Source: JANOAR01 sp031411235 (GTDB taxonomy: Bacteria; Verrucomicrobiota; Verrucomicrobiia; Verrucomicrobiales; Verrucomicrobiaceae). Taken from it: a stretch of 64,000 bases of DNA. The position numbers were made by a program, and so were the translations under genes. The stretch is from contig JANOAR010000052.1 of assembly GCA_031411235.1 (NCBI GenBank), positions 1 to 64,000 on the forward strand, in the 5' to 3' direction. Within the stretch, counting starts at the first letter, position 1, and each line of letters begins with the position of its first letter. Of the stretch, positions 1-7,471 are shown piece after piece. The notes under the pieces were generated by a model. It was not told the origin of the DNA, ran no database searches, and was given only the letters and a program-made list of their open reading frames with translations.

Positions 1-259
1 CTTCGATGGCGCGAGCGGTGCGGGCGATGGCTTTTAAGTCGTCGCGCAGGCTGTCGATGAGGTCGGACTTCTGCTCGGTCGCGGGGCTGGCACTGCTGCC
101 GGGCTGGGCGCTGGCGTCTTTCAACCCGGCAACGGCGGTGCTGATGCTGGCGAGAGCGCTGGCTCCCCGGCTACCCGCAGGGAAGTCGGTGGCGTGGGCT
201 TGGCCGAAGGCTTGGACGCGTTGGAGGGCGCTGAAGACGGAGAATTGGCGGTCGTTCAT
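1..259 (-). CDS. Hypothetical protein, N-terminal part, cut by the left window edge
   Basis: An open frame runs on the minus strand from an ATG at 259 to the left edge without a stop, giving 86 residues that begin MNDRQFSVFSALQRVQAF. The sequence is Ala/Ser/Lys-rich, mildly amphipathic, and has no signal peptide or obvious catalytic motif; a Ser/Pro-rich linker around residues 50-60 separates two possibly helical parts. Third codon positions are GC-rich as in the neighbours, which supports real coding. I do not recognise the family. The overlapping plus-strand frames in the same stretch are shadows of it. The remainder lies outside the window, so no function is proposed. Confidence 0.6.
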   Translation of the reverse strand, partial: MNDRQFSVFSALQRVQAFGQAHATDFPAGSRGASALASISTAVAGLKDASAQPGSSASPATEQKSDLIDSLRDDLKAIARTARAIE

Positions 260-387
260 GGTGGGGAAGGGATAAGGGAGAAGGTTGAAGGGATAAGGGA
301 CGGAGGGTGGAGAGACGGGCTAGTTAGCGGGGGATGTGTAGCCTTCTGCGTGAGCAGGGGGCCGAGGGCGCGGGCGCTGGCTAAGGT

Positions 388-650
388 AGCAGGGGCGCAG
401 GTGGATGTGGGAATGGGTGCGGGGGCTGGTGGCGGCGATGCGGGTGAATGTGGCGGCAGCGCAGAAGGGGCTGCCCACGGCGCAAGTGAATGTGGCAGAG
501 GGTGCAGGCCGATGTAGCAAGGGGTGCAAGTCGGTGTCGCACGCGGTGCAGGCGAGGCTGCACAAGGTGCAAGTCGATGTGGCAGGGGTGCAGGGCGATG
601 TCGCACGAGGCGCAAGCTGACGTTGTAGGCGGTGCAGGTCGGTGCGTTGT
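388..650. repeat. Degenerate 21-22-bp direct tandem repeat
   Basis: Consecutive units begin GGTGCA or GGCGCA and continue with a GTCGATGT-like core. Unambiguous unit starts are 501, 523, 545, 566, 587, 609 and 631, giving unit lengths of 21-22 bp; more diverged units extend left to about 388. The drift between 21 and 22 bp means no single reading frame is preserved, so this is a degenerate minisatellite and not a coding heptad repeat. There are no spacers, so it is not CRISPR-like. Confidence 0.75.
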
Positions 651-740
651 CTGCTGAGGGCGGCGTTGCGCCTACGGTGCTCCCCATTTTTGGGGCGCTG
701 CGGACTTGCCTTTTTCCAGGAATCGCTGTGGAGCAGCTTA

Positions 741-775
741 AATGCCGAATGCCGAATGCCGAATGCCGAATGCCG
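741..775. repeat. Heptanucleotide array, AATGCCG x5
   Basis: Five perfect head-to-tail copies of AATGCCG. Because 7 is not a multiple of 3, every frame cycles through the same short peptide, which explains repeated MPNAECR-type translations here. Such arrays expand by slippage and are probably variable between strains. Confidence 0.9.
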
Positions 776-1122
776 ACGCTGGGGCGGTGCAATTCGTGAT
801 TTTACGGGCGGTGGCTCGCATCACTAATCATTTATAGAGTCCATTTGGTTTGGACAAGAAAAAACAAGCATCACCGTTAAAAAATTTGATTCGATGACTC
901 TCACGGCAGCACAAAGCGATGCTTGTATGGTTCTTTTGTGTCATGGCACAGGGCTATGTGCTCGTGAGACTTACGCGTGGGTGCCTCCACGGAAGGGGCT
1001 ATGTGGGTGGGTCGCAGGAAGAAAGCCACTGCATCCTGTGCGGCTTCCAGCTTCACCGCGAGGCACAGCGCAGCAGCGTTCGGGTTCAATCGTGATCTCT
1101 GTCGATGGAATAATGAGGTCAG

Positions 1123-1220
1123 AACGGCTAAAGCCTGGACTCCAACATGGCCAAAGTAAGTCTGGATCGAATGGCCCATAAGCTTGAGCGGGGCACGTTG
1201 GAGTCCAGGCTTTGGCCGTT
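1123..1220. repeat. Long inverted repeat, REP-like
   Basis: Arm 1123-1146 (contains AAGCCTGGACTCCAAC) and arm 1197-1220 (contains GTTGGAGTCCAGGCTT) are 24-bp reverse complements with one mismatch, separated by 50 bp. The arm core GGAGTCCAGGCTTTRGCC resembles the arms of the inverted repeat at 10722-10806, so these look like two members of one REP family. It lies just downstream of the secretin gene and could also block transcription leaving it. Confidence 0.75.
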
Positions 1221-1273
1221 CTGGGGCGCTTCCTCTTTTTATTCAGAGCGGTGCTAGCCACAAGCCCCTTCTC

Positions 1274-3730
1274 CTACCGCTCTTGCTCGGCTGGCAGTGC
1301 CCGCCGTATCTCGTCCTGGTCGCGCCTTGTGCCGAAGTCGAGGGTCTGCTCTAGCACTTTGCTGCGGCCAGCTTCGACTTGGTTGGGCTTGTCGAGCGGG
1401 TCGCTGCTGCGGATGATTTTGGGTTGGATGAAGATGAGCAACTCCTCGCGGCTTTTCTGCGTCTCGGTACGGTTGAAGAGGTGCTTGATGATGGGGATGC
1501 GGCGCAGGAAGATGACGCCGTTCTCGGACTTCTGCTCGCGCTCGGTGATGAGGCCGCCGAGGACGACGGTGCTGCCGTCTTTGACCGTGACGGTGGTGAC
1601 GAGTTCTTGGGTGCCGATGGTGGGCACGTTGTTGCCGCCGACGATTTGGGTGCCGACGACGTTGTCGTTGATCTGGGCGATGCGCAGAGTCACTTCGTTG
1701 TCGGAGTTGATCAAGGGAACGACTTCGAGCTTCAGCACGACGTCGCGGTAGTCGATGCTGCTGCTGACGGAGGCGGTGTTGCCGCCGATGCCGCCGCCGT
1801 TGTAAAGGGAGGAGACGGGCACGGCGATGCGCTGGCCGGAGGAGATGGTGGACTTGACGTTGTTGGTCGCATAGATGGCGGGGCGGGAGAGCACTTTGAA
1901 GTTTTTGTTGCCCTCTAAAAGATGGATGTAGCGCCCGAGATTGCCCATCTGGCCGTAGAGGTTGAACTTGTTGAAGTCGTAACCTCCGAGGTTGGATAAG
2001 GGGATGTCGATGAGCCCAGGTGTGCCTGCCACAGCGGCGGCGATGGTGCCTGCGGTGCCGCCGTTGCCTGTGCTGCCGGGATTGGTGCCTGTGGTGGTGC
2101 TGCCACTGGTGCCGGGAGAGGTGGTGGTGCCCGTGGTCGGCGTGGTGGTCGTGGTGCCACTGCCCTGATGCCGCAGGGTGAAGTCATCAAGCCCGCGCAG
2201 GAGATCGACGCCGTAGTCGTACTGGCCGCCGAGATTGACCTGACCGATGAGGGTGGAGATGTAGATCTGCTGCGGGCGAATATCCATGGTCTGGATCAGC
2301 TTGTCGATGATCTGCACATGCTCGGGCGAGCCGGAGACGATGAGGCTGTTGCTCTGCGGATCGGCGATGAGCAGGGTCTTGCCGACGACGACGGATTCGG
2401 GCGAACCGGTATCCTCGGGGTCGGCTAGGGAGCTGTGCGAGCTGTTGCCACCGCCGCCCATACCGCCGCCGTACCCGCTATTGTTGAAGCCATTCTGCTG
2501 GTTGTTGTAGCCGCTGTTGTTGCTGGCTTGGCGTGCCTCGGTGGACGGGGTGCTGGTGCTACGTTTTTTGGTTCGGCTGCCGCTGCTGCCAGTGGTGCCG
2601 CCGCCGTTGCCATCGCTCTCGATGTCGGTATCGCGCGAGAGGGCATCACGGGCGATGGCGAGGAAGGCGGTGACGGACATGTACTGGAGCTTGCGCTGGA
2701 GGAAATTGGCTTCGCTGGCTTCGTTGTCGAGCTTGGCGACGAGGCCTCTGATGTAGGCAATATCGACGGGGCGGGCGATGACGAGCAGGGAGTTGGTGCG
2801 GCGGTAGGCGATGACTTTGACCTTCGCGGCAGTGGGGTTGGTGTTGGCGGAGTTGGCGCTGCCGATGCCGGGGATGCTGGGGGCTGCGATGGGTTGGCCG
2901 GGCTGGGCTTGCGCTGGGTTGGGGGCTTGGCCTGCGATTTGGGTGGGGGCTGTGGCGGACTTTTCCTTCTCCTCAAAAATTTCGTTGATGATGTCGGCGA
3001 TGCTTTCGGCGTCGGAGCGCTTTAGCTCGATCATTTCATTCTCGATCTCGGCGGGCGGTACGTCGATGACTTGGGCGAGGTTGAAGATGCTGCGAATGGT
3101 CGCGGTGTTCTCGGTGATGATGATGTTGGAGGTGTTGTTCACCGCTGTGATGGCTCCGTACGAGTGCAGCTTGATGACGGTGGTGAAGGCCTTGGTCGCC
3201 TCCTCGGGCGAGATGTTTTGCAACGGCATGACGAAGTGAACCGTGGTGTCGCCCTCGGGTAAGTCTTTGATGGCGGTGAACACGGGCAAACCTTCGGCGG
3301 TGGGGCTCTTGCCGCCGGTGTGGTGGATGAGCATGACGGTGGTGGGGTCCTTCTCTATGATGGCGTAGCCATTGAGCAGCAGGGAGGCGTCGATGAAGCG
3401 CAGGGCTTCCTTCTTGCTCATGGGGCGCACGCCGATGATGCGCAGGGTCTCGCCCTGGAGGCTGCCATCGAGGATCATGTTTTTCCCCGTGAGCTGCTGG
3501 TAAAAGGGGATGATGCCCATGATGGGCGTGTTGGGGAAGTTGACCTTGATCAGCGCGGAGTCATCCAGTGCCTGGTAGTCGCTGCTGGCAGGCGCACTGC
3601 CTGCGGCGGCTGGTGGTGGGGCCGTGGCGGGAAAGCCTGTCTGCGCCTGGCCAACGAGCCCGAGCGAAGCAAAGCCTAGGCCGAGTATGAGGAGCCAGGG
3701 TGCAAGGGGGCGAGGGGCGCGTGTCGTCAT
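1274..3730 (-). CDS. gspD: Secretin, GspD-like outer-membrane channel of a type II secretion / pilus system
   Basis: 818 residues. After an N-terminal hydrophobic signal (about 10-30) come an N0-like domain (about 55-140), secretin_N modules (about 155-230, 235-340 and 345-495) and a C-terminal secretin barrel (about 495-785) with the typical ending VKDGSTVVLGGLI, followed by RIPIIKHLF and ELLIFIQPKI. The protein is longer than the usual 650-700 residues because of a Gly/Asn/Ser-rich insert inside the third N module (about 375-435) and a Thr/Gly-rich insert in the barrel (about 520-560). Family members form multimeric outer-membrane rings through which folded substrates or pili pass. No other gsp or pil gene is visible nearby, so partners must be encoded elsewhere. 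Divergent from the gene at 3952. Confidence 0.92.
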   Translation of the reverse strand: MTTRAPRPLAPWLLILGLGFASLGLVGQAQTGFPATAPPPAAAGSAPASSDYQALDDSALIKVNFPNTPIMGIIPFYQQLTGKNMILDGSLQGETLRIIGVRPMSKKEALRFIDASLLLNGYAIIEKDPTTVMLIHHTGGKSPTAEGLPVFTAIKDLPEGDTTVHFVMPLQNISPEEATKAFTTVIKLHSYGAITAVNNTSNIIITENTATIRSIFNLAQVIDVPPAEIENEMIELKRSDAESIADIINEIFEEKEKSATAPTQIAGQAPNPAQAQPGQPIAAPSIPGIGSANSANTNPTAAKVKVIAYRRTNSLLVIARPVDIAYIRGLVAKLDNEASEANFLQRKLQYMSVTAFLAIARDALSRDTDIESDGNGGGTTGSSGSRTKKRSTSTPSTEARQASNNSGYNNQQNGFNNSGYGGGMGGGGNSSHSSLADPEDTGSPESVVVGKTLLIADPQSNSLIVSGSPEHVQIIDKLIQTMDIRPQQIYISTLIGQVNLGGQYDYGVDLLRGLDDFTLRHQGSGTTTTTPTTGTTTSPGTSGSTTTGTNPGSTGNGGTAGTIAAAVAGTPGLIDIPLSNLGGYDFNKFNLYGQMGNLGRYIHLLEGNKNFKVLSRPAIYATNNVKSTISSGQRIAVPVSSLYNGGGIGGNTASVSSSIDYRDVVLKLEVVPLINSDNEVTLRIAQINDNVVGTQIVGGNNVPTIGTQELVTTVTVKDGSTVVLGGLITEREQKSENGVIFLRRIPIIKHLFNRTETQKSREELLIFIQPKIIRSSDPLDKPNQVEAGRSKVLEQTLDFGTRRDQDEIRRALPAEQER

Positions 3731-3815
3731 GGTGGAATATATTTTGTATAATTAACCATCAACCATAATATTTAGCAAGTGTTGTAATTTCAATATACGA
3801 ACTATTCACCATGCC
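3731..3815 (-). promoter_or_regulatory. AT-rich promoter-like stretch before the secretin gene
   Basis: About 85 bp with a sharp drop in GC compared with the surrounding sequence, containing TATATTTTGTATAATTAACC (plus strand) next to the secretin start. On the minus strand several TAWAAT-like hexamers are possible -10 boxes. It is the only strongly AT-rich intergenic stretch nearby, but I cannot fix a transcription start. Confidence 0.4.
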
Positions 3816-3951
3816 AAGATGTGGCTCTTTGAGTGGCAGGGATCTGTTGTGCTTGAAGAGACATCTAGGCCCCGTTGAGGGGGGGGATTGTTTTTTGCGT
3901 CACATCTTGGTGATTGGCGGCCCTTTGTGTTCACGCTAACCTTTCCTTCCC

Positions 3952-5145
3952 ATGCGCTCCCTACCCATTCTCACCTTTGTTGTCATTGCCCTCGGCTTAC
4001 CGTTTGCCAGTGGCCAGACGCCCACTTCCGAGGTGTCTGTGGTCGCGACGGCTGGCGAGGACAAGCCTGCGGCGGTGCCGCCGCTGCCTGCGGATGTGGC
4101 GGCGAAGTTGCTAGCGCGGGTGGAGAAGATGGAGAAGGACTTCGAGCAACAGAAGCGCGAGGTGCTCACGAGTGCCATCGCTCGGCTGTCCACTGCGGCA
4201 GGCAGCGATCTGGCGGCGATTGACTTATACCTGGGCTGCCGCCGCATCCTCGCCGCACGCTCGGCTGCCGCGCAGGAGGCGATAGCGACCAAAAAGCCCG
4301 ACCCCAAAGACGCCCGCGCGATGGACAAGCGCGAGGAGCAATTGCGCGACAGTCTGGAGGAACCTGGGCATGGGGTGGTACTGCGACTCCAGGCCGAGTA
4401 CCTGATGATCACGCTGGAGGCACCTGCGGCGAAGGATCGCGCGGCGCTGGTAGGCCGGGTGCGTGACTTTGTGAACAAGGCGATGGGGATCATCCGCCTG
4501 TCCATCTCGGCTCCGATGGCTGCCGGAGGCAACAAGGTAGTCGCCACCACCAACTCCAAAGGCAAGAATCGTGACCAGGATAAAGACCAGCAACTTCAGG
4601 CGGAGATGCGTGCTCGCCGCGCTATTCCCCAGCAGCTTCGGCAGTCGGTGCTGAGCACGGTGTTTGCCCAGGCTTACAATTTGAACAACTACCACCAGAA
4701 GCTAGAAGGCTGGGTGAATACGCCGCTCGCGCTTGAGTCCGTTTATACCAACTACATCATGCCCTACTACCGGGCGCAGCGGCGTGCGGATCTCGTGGCG
4801 GTGTGGGACGAGTACCTGAACCACAACCTGACGATGCAACGCGCGATGCTCGATGATGCGCCTTTTGCCCGCTGGGGTATCACCGAGTATAAACAGCTCC
4901 AGTGGGATAAGTGGTGCGATCTTTTGGTCTATGGCAGCAATCCGAGCGTGGCTGCCGACGAGTTGGCCAGCCTTTTTCACGATAATCCCACGCACCCGCA
5001 GACTGCTGCGTGGCTGGAGAATCTGAAGGCTCTCGCCGAGCCCTACAAGCCTGCGCCGCCTGCACCCGCCGAGCCCGAGTCGCCGAGCCCAGCGGCAGCT
5101 CCGACACCCGCGCTGGGGACGCCAGAAGCTCCGTTTAAATTCTAG
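3952..5145 (+). CDS. Secreted hypothetical protein, helical, Pro-rich tail
   Basis: 397 residues. The start is chosen because MRSLPILTFVVIALGLPFASG is a good signal peptide, cleaved near residue 21. Residues about 45-230 are rich in Ala, Arg, Glu and Lys and likely alpha-helical or coiled coil (KMEKDFEQQKREV). A central part (about 235-345) is rich in Tyr, Trp and Asn (YNLNNYHQKLEGW, YIMPYYRAQRRADL) and looks globular. The last 45 residues are a Pro/Ala linker ending in PFKF. I do not recognise the family. It is convergent with the next gene: the stop codons overlap (5142-5145). Its upstream region is shared with the divergent secretin gene. Confidence 0.75.
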   Translation: MRSLPILTFVVIALGLPFASGQTPTSEVSVVATAGEDKPAAVPPLPADVAAKLLARVEKMEKDFEQQKREVLTSAIARLSTAAGSDLAAIDLYLGCRRILAARSAAAQEAIATKKPDPKDARAMDKREEQLRDSLEEPGHGVVLRLQAEYLMITLEAPAAKDRAALVGRVRDFVNKAMGIIRLSISAPMAAGGNKVVATTNSKGKNRDQDKDQQLQAEMRARRAIPQQLRQSVLSTVFAQAYNLNNYHQKLEGWVNTPLALESVYTNYIMPYYRAQRRADLVAVWDEYLNHNLTMQRAMLDDAPFARWGITEYKQLQWDKWCDLLVYGSNPSVAADELASLFHDNPTHPQTAAWLENLKALAEPYKPAPPAPAEPESPSPAAAPTPALGTPEAPFKF

Positions 5146-5783
5146 CCCGGCCAGCGAAACGGCGTGCTGTTGTAGAGCCTGGATTTGGGGTAGGCGGAGA
5201 GGCGGATGCGGTTGCTGGAGTTGCCGCTGATGAGCCAGACGTTATTGGCGTCTTGGGCGTGGAGGAAGCCGACGTGGCCGGAGTTGCCCGGTTCGGTGGG
5301 TTTTAACACCGTGATGGCTCCATAAGTAGGGCCGACCGCCCGGCCAAAATTCACCCACCCTGAGGCGAGCCCCGTGCCAGCGCCACGCACACCCGCCGAG
5401 AGGAGGCACCAGTTCACAAAGGCAGCGCACCATGCGGTCTCATCGTGGCCGTTGATGCCGACGCTGCGCAGGTAGGTGACGATGCGAGGATTGTCGCCAG
5501 ACTGCTGCTCGCTGACGCCGAGCTGCAACTCGTGCTGAGCCCACTGCATCCACGGCGGAGCGGCCTGAACGGGGCGGGGCTGCGGCTGGAATTGCGGTTG
5601 AAATTGCGGCTGTGGCGGGGCCGATGGGCCTGGCACGTTCAGGGCTTGGCCGGGGTGCAGGACTTGGCAATTGTTGCCGACGCAGAGGCCAGGATTCCAC
5701 TGCTTGAACTGCTCAAAGCTGATGCCAAAGCGCTTGGCGATCTTGGTGGGGTAGTCCCCAGGTTGGACGATGTATTGGGCCAT
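5142..5783 (-). CDS. LysM domain plus TIGR02594-like peptidoglycan-active domain
   Basis: 213 residues. Residues 3-52 form a LysM module (YIVQPGDYPTKIAKRFGIS...LHPGQALNVPG) that binds peptidoglycan. A Pro/Gln linker (about 53-75, repeated QPQFQ) leads to a C-terminal domain with WCAAFVNWCLLSAG, GHVGFL and a final NSTPFRWPG, matching the NlpC/P60-CHAP-like family TIGR02594; the Cys of WCAAF and the His of GHVGF are the likely catalytic pair. There is no clear signal peptide, so export may be by another route or the protein may be phage- or inner-face-derived. It ends by overlapping the stop of the convergent gene. Confidence 0.8.
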   Translation of the reverse strand: MAQYIVQPGDYPTKIAKRFGISFEQFKQWNPGLCVGNNCQVLHPGQALNVPGPSAPPQPQFQPQFQPQPRPVQAAPPWMQWAQHELQLGVSEQQSGDNPRIVTYLRSVGINGHDETAWCAAFVNWCLLSAGVRGAGTGLASGWVNFGRAVGPTYGAITVLKPTEPGNSGHVGFLHAQDANNVWLISGNSSNRIRLSAYPKSRLYNSTPFRWPG

Positions 5784-5831
5784 GACTTTATCGAGGATAG
5801 CCTAGGAGCACGAGCGAGGGCAAGCAGAAGG

Positions 5832-6281
5832 CTAAATATCAAACGACATCGCCTCTTTGGGCCGCTCGCGTTCCAGCACATTCGCCACCGTCGTGGTGGT
5901 GAGCCAGGCATGGACTTGGCCACGCAGTTCGGCAAAGGTACGGCCCAGGGAACAACTGCCGACGATGCCGCAGTCGCAGGCACTGCGTTTGCCCGCATGA
6001 ATCGCGCAGGCGATGGGCTCGGCGGGGCCGTCGATCAGTTCGATGATTTCGCCCAGGGGGATGAGTTCGGGCGCACGCCCGAGTTGGTAGCCGCCGCCCA
6101 CGCCGCGCTTGCTGCGCAACACACCGCCGTTTTTGAGCACCAGGAGGATTTGCTCCAGAAACTTCAGCGGTATGTTCTCGCTCTTCGCGATCTCTTGAAT
6201 CGCAAAGGTGCGCCCCGTCTTGTCTCGCGACATAGCGACGATGGCGCGCAAGGCATACTCGGCTTTCTTGGAGAGCTTCAT
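5832..6281 (-). CDS. Rrf2-family transcriptional regulator, probable Fe-S sensor
   Basis: 149 residues with the Rrf2 winged helix: MKLSKKAEYALRAIVAM at the N-terminus, the wing RSKRGVGGGYQLGR at about 57-70. Four cysteines (92, 102, 104, 110) lie in the loop where IscR, NsrR and RsrR carry their Fe-S ligands, so a redox- or NO-responsive cluster is plausible. The spacing is not that of IscR, so the signal cannot be named. No isc/suf genes are adjacent; it stands alone between the LysM gene and a divergent secreted-protein gene, which may be one of its targets. Confidence 0.88.
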   Translation of the reverse strand: MKLSKKAEYALRAIVAMSRDKTGRTFAIQEIAKSENIPLKFLEQILLVLKNGGVLRSKRGVGGGYQLGRAPELIPLGEIIELIDGPAEPIACAIHAGKRSACDCGIVGSCSLGRTFAELRGQVHAWLTTTTVANVLERERPKEAMSFDI

Positions 6282-6301
6282 GGATAAGGTGGTAGCAGGG
6301 C

Positions 6302-6342
6302 GACGCCTCTACGCGAAGCCAAAACAGGGCGCAAGAGGCGTC
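6302..6342. promoter_or_regulatory. Stem-loop between the Rrf2 gene and the divergent 6490 gene
   Basis: GACGCCTCT (6302-6310) and AGAGGCGTC (6334-6342) are perfect 9-bp inverted arms 21-59 bp upstream of the Rrf2 start codon. Could be an operator, a leader hairpin, or a decayed REP. No T-run follows. Confidence 0.35.
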
Positions 6343-6489
6343 ATAAGCTGTTCAAATAAGGCCCGAGCCCACCAGCCCACGCATTACGACAATGCCGATG
6401 GCCGGTGTTGGGAGTGATGGGTTACCTGTTCATTCACCTCCACTTTTATTGTCAGCTATGGCGCGGCGCGGCGTTATCATCGGCCCTTT

Positions 6490-7464
6490 ATGCTGCGTCT
6501 TGCCCTCATCGTTTTCACTTTGCTCACCCGCTTCGCTGCCGCCTGCGACGTGCCTGTGTTTCGTTATGCCCTAGAGCGCTGGGCGGGCGATCCTTTTCAG
6601 CTCGTGGTTTTCCATGCGGGCAAGCTTGAGCCGAGCCTTGATGCGCAGCTCGCGGCGCTGGAGTCAGACCCCGATTTAGAATCAAAAAAAGTCACGCCCA
6701 ACTGGCAGATCGTGCGTGTCGATACCAGCAAAGCGGTACCCAAGCTGTGGAGCACGCTAGGGGCCACGGTGCAAAAAACGGCCGTGAACACGACCACGCC
6801 CGTTGCCGCGCTTTGCACGCCCGAGTGGCGTGTGGGCGACGAACCTCTGTGGTCTGGTGAGCTGACGAATGCGGTGCTGGCAGAGCTTTCGCAGTCGGCG
6901 AAGCGCAGCGAAGTAAGTCGCCATCTGCTTGCGGGAACAGCCGTCGTTTGGCTACTACTAGAGTCCGGCGATAAGGCCAAAAACGAAGCCCTAGCGACGC
7001 TGCTCAGCACCGAGTCCGAGCGCCTGCGCAACACCATTCCCGAGCCTCATGGGGTGAAGTATGATGGCGTGAATGTGCTGTCGCCGCTGCCCATCGCGAT
7101 CTCATTTGCCACGGTGCGCGTGGCCGCAGCCGATGCCGCTGAAGCCATGCTCATCCGGCAGCTCACCAATGGCGAGCCCATCACCGAGCCGTGCCTGTAC
7201 CCGATCTTTGGCCGAGGGCGTGTGCTGGGCCAATTCCATGCTAGCAAGGTGGACAAAGGACTGCTGGAAGAGACGGCTGCCTTCCTTTGCGGCGCATGTT
7301 CCTGCCAAGTAAAGGCGCAGAATCCCGGCTTCGATCTGCTGCTCCATGCGAACTGGAACAGCATCTTCGGCGAGGAGGCAGTGCCACCGCCCGAGGCGAA
7401 AGATCAGCCTGCGAGCAAGCCAGAATACCTGCCGCTGCCGAAACGAAAAACTCCCAAAGCCTAA
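6490..7464 (+). CDS. Secreted hypothetical protein with CxC motif, upstream of ModA-like gene
   Basis: 324 residues with a signal peptide (MLRLALIVFTLLTRFAAACD, cleaved near 19-20). The mature protein has a thioredoxin-like flavour at its start (CDVPVFRYALERW...FQLVVFHAG), then a two-part body, and a conserved-looking CGACSC cluster near residue 270 that could bind metal. The end is Pro/Lys-rich. It is separated from the ModA-like gene by only 7 bp, so the two are very likely cotranscribed and it may be a partner in metal or oxyanion capture. I do not recognise a named family. Confidence 0.75.
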   Translation: MLRLALIVFTLLTRFAAACDVPVFRYALERWAGDPFQLVVFHAGKLEPSLDAQLAALESDPDLESKKVTPNWQIVRVDTSKAVPKLWSTLGATVQKTAVNTTTPVAALCTPEWRVGDEPLWSGELTNAVLAELSQSAKRSEVSRHLLAGTAVVWLLLESGDKAKNEALATLLSTESERLRNTIPEPHGVKYDGVNVLSPLPIAISFATVRVAAADAAEAMLIRQLTNGEPITEPCLYPIFGRGRVLGQFHASKVDKGLLEETAAFLCGACSCQVKAQNPGFDLLLHANWNSIFGEEAVPPPEAKDQPASKPEYLPLPKRKTPKA

Positions 7465-7471
7465 CTGCACT

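Larger units (their letters stand above)
260..1273. other. Repeat-rich stretch without a convincing gene
   Basis: About 1 kb between the left partial gene and the secretin. It holds a degenerate 21-22-bp tandem array (388-650), a perfect heptanucleotide array (741-775) and a long inverted repeat (1123-1220), listed separately. The open frames here (for example 256-792 minus, 894-1181 plus) have odd composition (His/Pro/Cys-rich or Arg/Gly-rich), overlap each other on both strands and contain no recognisable domain, so I do not call genes. Confidence 0.6.

Noticed and set aside
894..1181. Overlapping open frames on both strands (plus 894-1181, minus 901-1179)
   Set aside because: Unnatural composition, mutual overlap, no domain, no start context; in a repeat-bearing non-coding stretch.
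6300..6489. Molybdenum-cofactor riboswitch upstream of the ModA-like unit
   Set aside because: The hairpin present does not match the conserved Moco core and lies nearer the Rrf2 gene.
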